A stretch of 64,000 bases of DNA from Cladobotryum mycophilum (taxonomy: Eukaryota; Ascomycota; Sordariomycetes; Hypocreales; Hypocreaceae). Below, one piece after another: positions 11,226-23,376 of this stretch. Within the stretch, counting starts at the first letter, position 1. Every line of letters begins with the position of its first letter. The translations under genes and the position numbers were made by a program. The notes under the pieces are model-generated. The model ran no database searches and was not told the DNA's origin. It saw only the letters and a list, made by a program, of their open reading frames with translations. The stretch covers positions 2,232,001 to 2,296,000 of the forward strand of contig CM071591.1 in assembly GCA_036429605.1 (NCBI GenBank). Reading direction: 5' to 3'.

Positions 11226-14200
11226 ATGCCAACAATCGAAGAGATGGATGACTTCGTCGACTGGGGAAATGCAGGTGCTGCCTTTGGCGGCGCCTTTAAC
11301 AACGTTCCGAACATGACGACCGTCCCAGGACATCCGCAACCGGATGACAACATTGGTCTTGTTCTCGAGAATGCTTCCGAGGACGAGTTTAGTTTTCAAG
11401 CCCTTGAACATTTCTCACAAAACAACTTTCGACTCCTTGGAAACGACCCGCCAACAATGAATCTCCTAACCGACTCGCCCGTCCAGCTCCTGTGGGAGAC
11501 TCCAGCGAATCCGTGTGCCCACTGTGTGCTCGGTGGCTACGCCTGCAAGAAGATCAGGGAAGGTATTCATAAAGGGTACTGTACTAGTTGTGTTGCACTC
11601 GGCCTCGAGTGCAGCTTCGGTGGCGTCGTCCCTGACAATCTTAATCCTGAATCCACCAGACTCTCCTCTTGGGCCGCCAACAGCAATCGTCTCAATGCCA
11701 TTACACAGGAAGACATCAGCGAGTCCGCGAGGCCTTCGGGTAGCACTTCTTTTACCGACCTGCTGAATCAGCCGGCCACTGGCGATGATGCGTCTGCCGC
11801 TGCCATTGCCATTGCAAAGGCGGGCACCCCACCGCCCAAGATTGGCGCGCGTTTCTCCAGGGAATCCGTCCGCATCTTGAAAAACTGGCTTTTGACGCAC
11901 AACCGGCATCCGTACCCCAGCGATGAGGAGAAGGAGATGCTGCAGCGACAGACGGGTCTCAACAAGATACAAATCACCAATTGGCTCGCCAATGCACGTC
12001 GACGTGGCAAGGCCCAGCCTCCCCGATCAACCTCGCCTCACGTGCGCAACCTGTCCGGATCAATTGACATCCCACTGAGACGAGGAACCCCCGCCTTGGA
12101 GGCCATGAACCCCTTGCAGCGTTGGGAGCACTCTCCCCTGAACACGAACCGGCTTCGGTGACTGCCATTGCCAGAGCCGTCACTGCCTCTGATTCGTCCG
12201 CCATCTCGTCCGGGCTAAATAGTCCCTACAGTTTCAATTACACCGACGACGGCTCCAACAAATCTCTCTGCAACCAGTCTTCCGCCAGCAGTGTCGGCAC
12301 TTCGCAGTCTAGCAACGGCTCACTGGCTTCGGCCTATTCGCAGGGCACCCAGAACTCATGGGGCTCGTTCGGCTCAGCTCCCTTCAACAACAGAGGACGA
12401 CGCCGCAGACGCCGCAGGACGGCAACCAAGAAGGAGGCTCCAACGAGCACCAGCTTGGCCGCCCCGCTCAAGACGTTCCAGTGTACTTTCTGCACTGAGA
12501 CGTTTAGAACCAAGCACGACTGGCAGCGTCATGAGAAATCACTTCATCTGTCTCTCGAGCGGTGGGTCTGCGCTCCCGATGGCCCCCGCGCCGTCAATCC
12601 AGAAAACGGCGTGACGTGCTGTGTCTTCTGTGGCGAAGCGAATCCCGACAATGCCCACATCGACACCCACAACCACGCGGCGTGCCAGGAACGATCGCTA
12701 GAGGAACGGACGTTTTATCGCAAGGATCACCTGAATCAACATCTCAGGCTGGTTCACAACGTCAAGTTCATGGATTGGTCGATGAAGAGCTGGAAGGTAG
12801 CGACGCCAGAGATTCGATCTCGGTGCGGTTTCTGCGGAATTGTGATGGATACTTGGACTATCCGAGTTGACCATCTGGCGGAGCATTTCAAGACTGGTTT
12901 CTCCATGGCTGACTGGAAGGGTGACTGGGGTTTCGAACTGCCGGTGCTGGATATGGTTGAGAACTCGATACCTCCATGTATGAGACCATTGAAATATCCC
13001 GTAGATCGGCTCAAGGCGTCTAACTTCTGAAATAGATCTCATTCATCATGAGCGACTGTCTCCCAATCCGTATCTAGCCGGCAATTCCCCGCCGGCGTCC
13101 CCGCGAAACGCCTATGAGCTGATCAAGTTGGAGCTGGCCTATTTCGGTACCAACTACTGGGAGCAGCACGGACGGGCGCCCACCGACGAAGACATGTTGC
13201 TCGAAGGCTGTCGTATCATTTTCGCTTCCGAATTGTTGTCTCTCCAGGGCATCGCCACCCAACCCTCTTGGCTTCGTGACTTGATCATGAGCAACAAGGG
13301 CACTGCTGAGAAGGCCAGGTTTGGTCCTCTTCGTGGCGCCGCCGAAAACAGGCTCCAGATCCTGAAAATTAACGGCAAGGATAACTTGTTTGAGGCGTGC
13401 CCCATGGAGAACCAGCTGCACGCCTTTGTCAAGGCCAAACGACTACTGGGCCTGACCGCCATGGACGACGAGCTCCAAGAGGAAGCCTGTAGGATTGTCG
13501 GGCGAGTCGAAGAAGTGTGCACACACCCATCCGAAGAGGTCGCCAACTGGCTCTTGAGAAGCATCCGGTCCACGACGGACTGGCTTCCCGGATTCAGAAA
13601 GCGCGCGCATCTACCACGCAGCGAAGACGTGCAGGAGAGAGCCATACGGTCCACCGACCCTACTTCCATCGACTCCACCATTCACAACTACTCCAGGCTG
13701 GAGTGTGAACTGGCCGACTTTTTGAAACAGCAGCGATCTGCGGGCACCGAGCCGACGGATGAAGATCTTCAGCGAGAAGCTCGTATGATCATCTACGAGT
13801 TCGACGACGGATGGAACCAAACCGTCGCAGACAACCTCGACTGGCTCGCGGCATTCAGGGAGCGTTACGGACCTGGTAGCAGATGCTCTCCAAACAGGGA
13901 ACCACCCAACTCTCCGCCAAAGACCGCTGGGCCTAGCTCCTACAGCCGACGCTCCAATAGTCATTTGAAGGAGTCCAGCCCGGGAGACGGATTCAGGTCC
14001 GAGTTTGGGTCGAGGGTCGATGCCAATGGTGAACAAGCCCGAGGTTTAGCTTTCTTCCTGTCCGACGCCAACTGTTATCGACGTCTTGCCAAAGAACTTC
14101 GGAGGTGGGTGGTGTCGACCATGTCGCCAATCAACCCTAACCAGCATGTGCCTTCGGATGAGGAATTGCAGTACCAGGCCAGGTGGATCATCTATGATGA

Positions 14201-15041
14201 GTAAGTAATGCCAAAACAACGCAAACATTGAAATAGCTCCCCTTGTTCTAACCTTTTCTCTTGTAGTGATGACCCTTGGAACCAGACCGCAGCGGACAAC
14301 GCCGAATGGCTTCGACGATTTAAGAGAGACGTGGGCATCTTGAAAGAAGAGGGACCAGGCTTGCCTGCTATAGATGCCTGGGCTATAGAGCAAGGCGGGA
14401 CAGGATTTGCACCGCCTTATGCCTATCCGAAGGGCCACATGGAGCCATTCGGTGAGCAAGTCGAGGTACCCATGAAAGCGGGGGCTCGGCAGTTCACAGC
14501 CGGGCAATCAGCAGCCAACAGCTACTTGGAGACCCTGTCATCGCCCGCCTTTTGTCAACCTGCCGCCGTGTTTTGCTCGCGAGAGCTGGAGCGGGGGTTG
14601 GAAGAGTATGTCAAACAGTTTATGGCTCATTATGGCTATTTCCCATGTGATAGTGCGTTGCAACGCAGGGCACGGGAGATTCTCAATTCGGACAAGACAG
14701 CGGCGGATGATCCTGTTTTGTTGAGAACGTTCAAGGTGTATGTGTTGGAAAAGATGGACAAGGAGACAGCAGAATCCGCGTGCCCGCTCATGGGGCAAGC
14801 GGAAAACCAGCAGCAGCAGCAGGGGCAGGCAGACAAACCAGCATCCCCCATGCCGGCAAACATGGATCTGAACATCTCAGATGCGGATTTAGGAGATATA
14901 CTCAAGGACATGGATTTTGACTTTTCGGCAGATGATTTCGAAGTCGGAGCCATGGAGGGGATTGAGGAAGATGGAGGAGTGAGCTTGTCAATGGCAACAC
15001 CGCCAGGAGATTTGGGACCATCTCTGTTTGATGACTTATGA
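11226..15041 (+). CDS. Large regulator: Zn2Cys6-like motif, TALE homeodomain, C2H2 fingers and five repeated modules
   Basis: Exons 11226-12977, 13036-14200 and 14267-15041, joined across GTATGA and GTAAGT introns, give 1,230 residues once one missing C in the CCCC run at 12135-12138 is allowed; without it, translation stops at 12161. Domains in order: a Zn2Cys6-spaced cysteine motif (Cys97, 100, 107, 119, 122, 129); a TALE/KN homeodomain (about 207-262) with an ITNWLANARRR recognition helix; a basic stretch; C2H2-type fingers (first: Cys420, Cys423, His436, His441) with two degenerate ones after it; five copies of a roughly 55-residue module (about 609, 709, 803, 933, 1077); and an acidic, aromatic C-terminus (DMDFDFSADDF) that looks like an activation domain. 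Proteins with a KN homeodomain plus C2H2 fingers are a known filamentous-fungal regulator family. I do not know the target genes. The frameshift is probably an assembly error. Confidence 0.82.
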
Positions 15042-18000
15042 AGGACGAAACCGGGGTGGATTTAACGATGTGATGAAGAAAAGAAAAATGAAGGAGCTTT
15101 TTTTTTGGCTTGGACAGACATGCATGACACATGACAGACGCATGGGAGCATGGGAGCATGGATGGCGGGAGGCATGAGCGGAGAGATACCCAAGCAGATG
15201 GAGAGATTTTGCATTGGTGGCTTGAGTGGCATATGATTAGCCCACGAATAGGGGCCCAGAAAATGTTCCAAATCATATATGGAGTTGTTTGTTTAAATAT
15301 GCATGGGGGGATTGTTTTCATATCGGGAAAAGAAGGGATTTATCGTAATTTTTTTTTTGGAAGAAAGCATATATCAATATAAGAGATTGCATTGTCAAAG
15401 TTTGTGAGCCAGGGGTGAAGTGTCTTTGTTTTTGTGAATTCTTTGATGTTGATGTGAATATCGATTGGGATGAAGGAGATGAAGGATGTTTAAATAAGGT
15501 GTTTGATTCTGACTTGAGGGCGTGTCTCGGGGAGCATGTCGGGGAGCAGAAAGCAGAGGTCGGCGAGCATGTGTCAAGTTGCCTGCCCCCCAAGCAAGCA
15601 AGCAAGCCTGCCTACGGGATGACGTCGAGTGTTGGTCGCTAATTATAGGCGCGAGCAAGTTTCATTATAGTACTTATAGCGCTTGTTGGTTTTACGGATT
15701 TACTTTTGCTCTCTCGGCCGATTGATGGAGATGTGGTTTTACATTAAGGTGTGTAGGGTGATATCCGGAGGGGAGGAAGGGGGATGTGATGGGTTGGTTC
15801 CCTTGTGGAGTGAAACATTTGAGGGTTTGGTTCACTTTGGTTCCATTTCCGTGGGGGGTTGCAAAGGGCCGATAGGTTCTTTGTGTTTGTGTTTGATGGG
15901 TGGGAGAGTGAAGATGCATAAAAATGAAGGAAAGAAAAGAAAAGAAAAGAAAAAGGGGGGACCTATTACTAGAGTATGGAGTCTGGATGATGATGTGTGA
16001 TGTGATGTGCATGAGGTGGCATGAATGAGACGTTGTTTAGGTGAAGCCGTTGTCCCTTTTTTCTTTCTTTTTTTTTCCTTTTCTTTCTTTGCCAGGAGAG
16101 AGTAACGTTTGGATTGGGTGGGTTGTTGTTCCGGAAAGGGGGGTGATGTGACGTTGGATGTGCTGACGAATAGATTACTGTTACAATAGTAGGCATAGTA
16201 GATTTTTGAGGCTTGGGACGGTGAGAGAGAGTGAGCGAGAGAGGGCTGAGGATGTGAGAATAAGGAAATAAATAATTAATGATAACCATGATAATCATAA
16301 TAATGCTTGCAAGTAATAATGGGAACTGAAAAAAAAATGAAAAAAAGGGTCGCCGAAGACCGAGAGCCGTTGGTTTAGTTTTAGTTTTTAGTTGAGCTGC
16401 ATTGCATGTAAGGTTGATAGGGTAGATTGCTTTGGTGCCTAGGCTGTTGTTTGCCGAGGTTGTTGTGATCTGATGCTATCTATGGAAGGGTAAGTATGTA
16501 TGCCTTGATTCGGGATGTCCATTATTGCAGAGTATTTAATACTTGGTCATATACGTACTCTATACAAATGTGCATTATATGTATATGCATACGGAGTATA
16601 TGCCTACATGTACGACGTAAGAACGGCTTCTTGTTTTATATCCAATGAAAAATTATGTCGTCAAAAATGCAAGGAATAAGAATAAAAGAAGTACGAAATA
16701 AATTAAAAGCCCCCCCCCCTTCTCCCAAAAACGGGCACCACGTCTCTCTCCCCCATCATCATCATCATCAAAAAAAAAAAGGATCCCTGCAAGGGGGTTC
16801 CATGTTCATGTTGCACTGCATGACATGGACATGGTCATGGTTGTGGACTGGATACCAAATAATGAATTTGAATTTGAATTTGAATTCATCCAACGAAAAA
16901 TGACATTGAAAAAAGGGACCCCAATGGAAGAAGGAACGTTCTTCCAAAATAGCCCCTCCCCTCCCCTTCCCGTCTAAAAAAGAGGGAAACTAGAGCCTAA
17001 ACCGAATAAGTAGAAAACAGGTACGGAAGTATTAAAGAAAAAAGAGCTAAAAGGTAACATTTCATCCAATGAGAACCGTTGGACTAGCAAAAAAAAAAAA
17101 CTGGAACCCTTTGCCAAGAAAACGGGTTGTACCTTTTTTTCCAACAGAATTCCAAATTCTTGTTACTATTATTATGTACATCCTTTTTTCTTCTTCTTCT
17201 TCCTTCTTATTTGAGAAAAGGAAAAAAAAGAAATTATAAAAAAAAAGTGGTCAGGATGTTAATGTTCCTTACTCTTCATTGGTCAGTTCGTTTTTTTCTT
17301 CCCTCTCTCTCTTTCTCAAATCATTGAAAGACCAGCCACAAAAATCATACAAGGTACTTTGCTCACACATGCAACGTTTATGCACAAACCAAAAGTAATC
17401 CGATTTCGATTCATGGCTCATTTTCGGTACTTGTACTGCACTCCGTACCTGCCTTACCTCCATCGATGAAAGCCCTTTCGTGCAGCCTTCCCTCCTCTGG
17501 TCCGTACGTGCATTCTTCAACTAAGCCGAGGGCAAGTTCAATGGGCATGCTCTTTGTGCATCTCTTTCTGTCTCTCCCTTTTTTCTTTTTTCTTCTTTTA
17601 CAATGCACGTGAGAAGACACTGAATGAATGAATGGATGAATGAAGAAAAGGGTTACTCACCTTTTTTTCTCCCTCACACGAAACAAAAAAAAAGAAAGAG
17701 AACAAAACATAACAAGTGCAAATTTCATCCAACATCCCACAACCACGTGCGGTGGCGTCTCCTCTCGCTCTCGTCTCCCTCTTCGCTCCCTTTCACGTAT
17801 CCATCCCATCCCATTCCATCTCCGACTTTTCACTTACTTACTTACTTACTCACTCTCACTCACTCACTCACTTACTCTCTTCCTTCCTACGCTTGCTTCT
17901 CTGCAAACTAAGCACACCCCCGGTTACTTAACCCAGAGGAGCCTGTTCCCTCCCCCTCCAACTGCGCAGTAGCTGCGTTGCATTTTTCCCATTTCTTACT

Positions 18001-18417
18001 GCTCCGTTCCCTAAATCAAATCATTGGAATCCTTCTGGATCCTCGGTTGGATGTGGCAGTGAGGTGTGAGAGCGTGTGAGAGAGATCCGCGGGGAGGAAT
18101 AAGCCTGGGAGATCACAAGATACACACGTCTGCATCTCTCATCCATTCTCACTACTATTTAATGGCAACACCAAAGACTTGACCTTGGTTTCTCTCCTTC
18201 TCCCCCCTTTTTTTCTCTCTCTCGTCTTTTTTCTTATTTATCACACTCCTTACTCAATGATATGCAGCTGCTACCTTTCAATGACTCGTGCGACTTGGAA
18301 GGACTTATGATGAGCCATCTCCTAAACTCTATTTGAACATAATAATAACATTACCTCATATAACAAACAACAACAATAACGCAACCTCCAATCACATAAT
18401 GCCTACCTATCTGTGCC
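15042..18417. other. Intergenic region, 3.4 kb
   Basis: No supported gene. Open frames are short and low-complexity. The region contains A/G- and T/C-rich tracts (for example AAAGA units near 15.93 kb, TTTCTTT near 16.06 kb), an (ATC)n run near 16.76 kb, GAATTT repeats near 16.87 kb, and a strongly C/T-rich block with CTTA and CACT tetramers at 17.83-17.88 kb before the next gene. Confidence 0.55.
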
Positions 18418-19153
18418 ATGGCTTCCGATGGCAACGCCGGCTCATTCGCATCTTTGTCATCCTAGAAAACATTGATGAAGGTGCCCCGGATTGGATCATT
18501 GCCCGTGGCTCTTCGAGAGCTATCCTCCAACGCTTCGCCACAAAGTTCGATTTCTTGCCACGGCCCACCTCCAAACAGCCAGCTGGGCAGCAGCAGTCCG
18601 GCAGACGGGAAAAGAAACCCATACACCAGGACGATGATCTTACCGTGCCCCCTCGAGGGTTCCCGCGTCCGAGGATAATGTCCTGGTCAACGACTGGTCG
18701 CCCGTGAAGCTGCTGGAGGAGTACGACCCGGAGGAGATGGCAATCTCAGCGAGACCCTTTGCTTACGTTGCGGATTATGCTATCCGCGTTGACCTGAGTG
18801 CCGGCCTAGACGAGGAAAAAGCAAAGTATGAGGCTCAGCTTAAAGAAGGGAACCAAGGGGACTGGTTTGAGAGGCTGAGGGACGAGCTGCAAGCGGGCGA
18901 ACCCATCGGCTGGTACGTCGTTGTGTGCGGCGACGAGGAGCGATTTGCGCCCCGAGATGACAACGATGATGCCGAGGAAGACTACCAAGAAGAGTATTAT
19001 GAGGAAACCCCTCGGCCAAAGACGGCAGGTGCTGCGCCCTCGGGAAGTAAGCCCATCATCAAATCGTCTGACCAGCCGTCGCTTCGTCACAAGATGTCGA
19101 GAGCGGGACTGCGCCGTCTCTTTGGGAAAAAGGATTCGCCAATACCCGAATGA
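18418..19153 (+). CDS. Conserved fungal protein of unknown function (two apparent frameshifts)
   Basis: The reading frame is broken at 18461-18462 (CC) and 18657-18659 (GGG). Allowing one extra C and one extra G gives one continuous frame from the ATG at 18418 (MASDGNAGS...) to the stop at 19151-19153: 738 nt, 245 residues. The joined protein contains NIDEGAPDWIIARGSSRA, a proline/glutamine-rich linker, SEDNVLVNDWSPVKLLEEYD, a compact alpha/beta-looking core (FAYVADYAIRVDLS; GWYVVVCGDEERFAP), an acidic D/E-rich segment and a basic tail. I recognise the core as resembling uncharacterised filamentous-fungal proteins but know no function, domain name or localisation signal. The shared direction of both breaks and the exact frame restoration favour sequencing error over decay. 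An alternative is a shorter protein starting at an internal ATG near 18738. Confidence 0.55.
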
Positions 19154-19763
19154 TACCTTGTGCTTATGATGATGCTTGCTTTGGTCCCCCTCTTTTTTAT
19201 TTATTGTCTCCTTCTCTTTTCCGCGGAAGCATCGGGCATGGATATGTTTTCAGGAGTCTACGGGGCGTTTCACACCCCCCATGGTGCCAAGTGTGTGTAA
19301 ACGGATTTTTTGGGTAGCGAATAACCTGCTAGGTAGACGGCGTCTGCGGGAGAAATTTCATGGAATTTATTCAAGAGTTTTTTTATGAGAATGGCGTGAT
19401 TTGAGTTGTATCCGTGACATGAGATGGCTAAGGGAATCTGGAGTACGGAGGAGTAGAGAGGGTGGATCGACACCGAAGCTGAGGTTGAAGCTGAGCTGCA
19501 CGGGTAGGGCTGATCTGGGTAGGATGGAGGGGGCGAAGAAATGTGGGGGAGAATGACAAATATAGGTAATGCTACTACTACCAAATGGTCTTATCTACAT
19601 TTGGTCGTGCTTGTAGCGACATGAAAGCTACTGTGTGTCCATGCCACCATCATGAGAATTGGCATTTTATGTTTTATTTATTTTTGAAGAATCTGCTCAG
19701 ATCACATGATATTTAGTCGTAACAGAGATAACATGTAAACTAAATCTTGGTTGTTGGTTTTTT

Positions 19764-19775
19764 GGAACGCGTTCC
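19764..19775. promoter_or_regulatory. Palindrome with MluI cell-cycle box core (ACGCGT)
   Basis: GGAACGCGTTCC is a perfect 12-bp palindrome about 390 bp upstream of the permease ATG. Its core ACGCGT is the MCB element bound by MBF-type (Mbp1/Swi6) factors in yeasts. A CACGTG E-box follows at 19808-19813. The sites are directly visible; any function is inference. Confidence 0.35.
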
Positions 19776-20157
19776 TTTCAATAGCCATCATGACGTAGGG
19801 ACCCCGTCACGTGTAGGGACAGACCAGCAGCTGGCATCTAGCTCTCCCCTGGACAATATGCAGGGGAACCTATCTATCCTTTTTTTTTATCGATTTCTAC
19901 CAACAAATTAATGTTGGCCCCTTTGAGGCATCCAATCATTCTTCCGATTCAAGGCCCAATTAAGGCCAATTTCCTTCCTTTCCTTTCGCCAAAAAAAGGG
20001 AGAAAGAATCGAATTTTGTTCCACGCATGGCGTTCTTCTAGAGTTGTGTGTGTGTAGTGTTAGCTAAACCGCCCCCCTCTCCTCATCTGCGCCGCAGCAG
20101 CCGCCCTCGACCTGACCGGCTCACCCCTACCTTAGCTACCAAGGTGGCTACCCCTCG

Positions 20158-22149
20158 ATGAGCTACCATCATCCCGGCGATGAGTCGCCAACTTTTGCTC
20201 AGACGGGGGCGGAATTCACACTCGATGACGATAGCGAGGGGTATAATGAAGATGACGATGATGAGGATGATGATGAGGAGGAGGAGGAGGAGGAGGACTT
20301 GCGGTTACAAGCTGGCGGCGGAGCTGAGGCGTATGAATTGGTGAACAAGAGGGATGGTTCCAAGGGTCGCGGTCGTGGCGGTCGTGGTGGTCGTGGTGGT
20401 GGTAGCAGTGATGCTCAACTTCAAAATGGCAATGGCCATGCTAGGAATGGCGGGCCATCGGGGTCTGGCCATCGAGGTCGCGCGCTGAGTGTGAGCACTG
20501 CGGAGAGCTTCCAGCTGTACACGCCCGACGAGGAATTGGCTGTGAGGACCAAGTTTGATCGCAAGCTGGTTCTGTTTGTGGCGCTGCTTTACATGCTGAG
20601 CTTCCTGGATAGGTCCAGTACGTATTATTTTGGACGGGGAGAATCCATGAAAAAAAACAAAGAAAAGATGAATTGCCCCCGAATGAAGGCGCAAAACGGC
20701 TAACAAGGCATCCATCTACTCGCAGATATCGGCAACGCTCGCATAGCAGGCATGGACGAGGACCTCCAATCGAACCCTCCCCGCGATAACTGGTATCAGT
20801 GGTCGCTCACGGCCTTTTACCTCTCCTACATTGCCTTTGAGTGGATGTCCCTGCTGTGGAGGATCATCCCCGCCCACATCTACGTCTCCATGATCGTCCT
20901 TACCTGGGGCATCACCGCATCCTTTCAGGCCGTCGCCGTGTCGTACCCGATGCTCATTGCGCTGCGGGTGGTGCTGGGGATTGGCGAGGCTGGCTTCACG
21001 GGCGTTCCTTTTTACTTGAGCTTCTTCTTCAAGCGGCGGGAGTTGGCGTTTCGGACTGCCATTTTTATATCAGGTATGCAATTTTTTTACGTCCTCTGGA
21101 TCGACTAACTACCCCCTTGGAATTTTTTTTTGGAACATGGCGATTGACTTGAACCGGAAATAGCTGCCCCTCTTGCTACGAGCTTCGCCTCGACACTCGC
21201 CTGGATCATTGTCAAACTCGCACAGTTCAGCCCCATTGCCCCCTGGCGCCTCCTCTTTCTCATCGAAGGCTTCCCCTCCGTGGTTGTCTCCGTCATCGCA
21301 TGGAACATCATCCCAGACTCCCCCAAACAGCGTCCTACCTCACCAAGCGCGAAAAGAAGGTCGCCCTCCTCCGTCTCCGCCACGAAAAGCCCTCGGCAAA
21401 GACAACGGCGAAACGAACCCCCCTTCTGGTCTCAAAATCCGCGAGCTCCTCGCCGTGCTCCGCGATCCCATCTCGTGGATCACGCCCGCCATGCTCTTCC
21501 TCACCAACATGGCCTACTCCTCCCTCCCCGTCTTCCTCCCTAAAATCATGATTGAAATGGGCTACGGCGCTCTCACGTCACAGGCCCTCAGCGCGCCCCC
21601 TATCTCCTCGCCTTCTTCATCGTCCTCTTCACGGCGCATATGTCGGACCGACTCGGCGTCAGGACCATCCCCATCGTCTTCCACGCCCTCTCCTCCGCCT
21701 TCGGCTACGCCATCCTCGCCCTGGCCGAAATCTTGCACATGCCCCCTTTTGTCCGCTACTTGGCCATATACCCCGCCGCCATCGGCTTCTTCAACGTCGT
21801 CACCCTCATCATCGCTTGGAACATTAACAATCAGGCCAACGAGAGCAGGCAGGGCGGCGGCTTCGCCCTCATGCAGATCATCGGCCAGTGCGGCCCGCTG
21901 ATCGGCACGAGGCTCTACCCGGACGGCGACGCGCCCTACTACACCCCCGGGATGCGGGCTTGCGCGTTGGCTATGCTCGGCGTCGCGGGCTTGGCCGCCG
22001 TGCTCAGGGTATATCTCCAATATCTTAATCGAAAAATGGACGAGGCTGAGGAAGCGAGACTCGCGGCTGGTACTACCGTCGAGGAAGAAGGCCTCGTCGA
22101 TCCGGGCAAGAAATCCCGACAGGACGATACGTTTCGATATATGCTGTAA
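20158..22149 (+). CDS. MFS permease, anion:cation symporter (Dal5/Tna1-like) with acidic and RG-rich N-tail
   Basis: Exons 20158-20617, 20726-21073 and 21164-22149 (GTACGT and GTATGC donors) encode a 598-residue transporter when three missing bases are allowed at 21330 (G), 21401 (G) and 21596-21600 (C run). Without them the protein is cut in mid-membrane. About 12 membrane segments are expected; visible parts include LVLFVALLYMLSFLDRS (TM1), ALRVVLGIGEAGFTGVPFYL (TM4 region) and the 'PDSPKQ' motif before the central loop, all typical of the allantoate/nicotinate/pantothenate permease group. The substrate cannot be read from sequence. The tail before TM1 is unusually long (about 135 residues), with a run of 20 or more Asp/Glu and then a GRGRGGRGGRGGG stretch. 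All three breaks are repaired by one G/C base each, so a base-calling artefact is likelier than a pseudogene. Confidence 0.75.
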
Positions 22150-22419
22150 TATGATTAATTTGATAATTTCTATTTTCTCTTTTTTTTTCACGCACAAGGG
22201 GGCCTTTTTTCATCTCGGGCATTTGCAAAACAAAAAAGACTGGAGTTGGAGGAACTGTTTTTTCTGGATATATAAAGGATAATGAGCTCAACGTTATTAT
22301 AGAAGAAACACATTTGAAATGAATAATAATATTATTTCCCATCTTACGCACACTAATGTGTATATCCTGTTTTGCGTTCTTCGAGTTTACCCTTGCCTCC
22401 CTCCCCCTATAACATCTAG

Positions 22420-23345
22420 CTACTGATTTTGAGAGACGCCATTGCCATTCGCTCCCCTGAACATCCATTTTGGTGCTTCAAAGCGACTGACACCCTCCTT
22501 CCACCAGTCGTCGGTCCTGCGCTCGGGAAAGCCTCCGCCATACCTTGGTCTTGGTCTCGGGGGACTGGCCTCCTTCCTATGACTTCGGCGGGGTTGTTGG
22601 CGGTCGCGGCGTTGTATACGCCAAGCTTCAAACATCTTGCGATCGAGTTCTGCTTGCTCCCTGAATTTTTGGCGGGCGAGGCGGAGGCGGTTACTGCCCT
22701 GCTGGTACACGTTGTTGGCCCATTTACGCAGACCCAGGCGCGGGCGCTTGCCGAGGGAGATGTTGCTCAGGCTTCTTAGAGAGAAATAAGAAGCCTTGCG
22801 TTTTGATTGCTTGCCGGGCAAGTGTTGAGTGTATGACGGGGGTGCGTAAGACGGCGGAGAGTTGAGCTCAGGGGTAGGAGAGGGGAGGTTTGCTTCGTGA
22901 ACGCCGTCGTACTGGGCCCTTATGGCGTGGAGGCCTTGCCATGTGAGGCCGGGCGAATCCACCGCTCGGGATGGACTGGCCCGCGACGAGGACGGCATCT
23001 GCTGAGACAGAGAGTCGGAAGGTAGAACCTCTGCGCTTTCCGATAGTTCGTACTGGAGATAGGACGATGGCCTTGGACGGAGCTCCTTTTGCCACTGGGC
23101 GATGGCGGAGCTTGACTCTTGGAGCACCTCTTGGTTCTCCCGGGTGCTGCGATCATGGAGTTCTGACAGGGAGGAGCTGGAGCGGAGGTTGGAGAGGCGG
23201 TCGTTTGCGCGGCTGAAGCGGGACAGGTCCGTGAGACTGAGCCTGTTGGCACGAAGAATGGAGTCTGGGGATTGGACCCGGGTGGAGGCGTTTCCCTGGG
23301 AAGGGTATGAGGAAGAGGCGCTGCGAACATGGGGGATGTTGTGGT

Positions 23346-23376
<31 letters not shown>

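Noticed and set aside
21562..22197. 211-codon minus-strand frame opposite the permease
   Set aside because: Acidic, repetitive antisense shadow of membrane-segment codons; the sense strand encodes clear MFS sequence.
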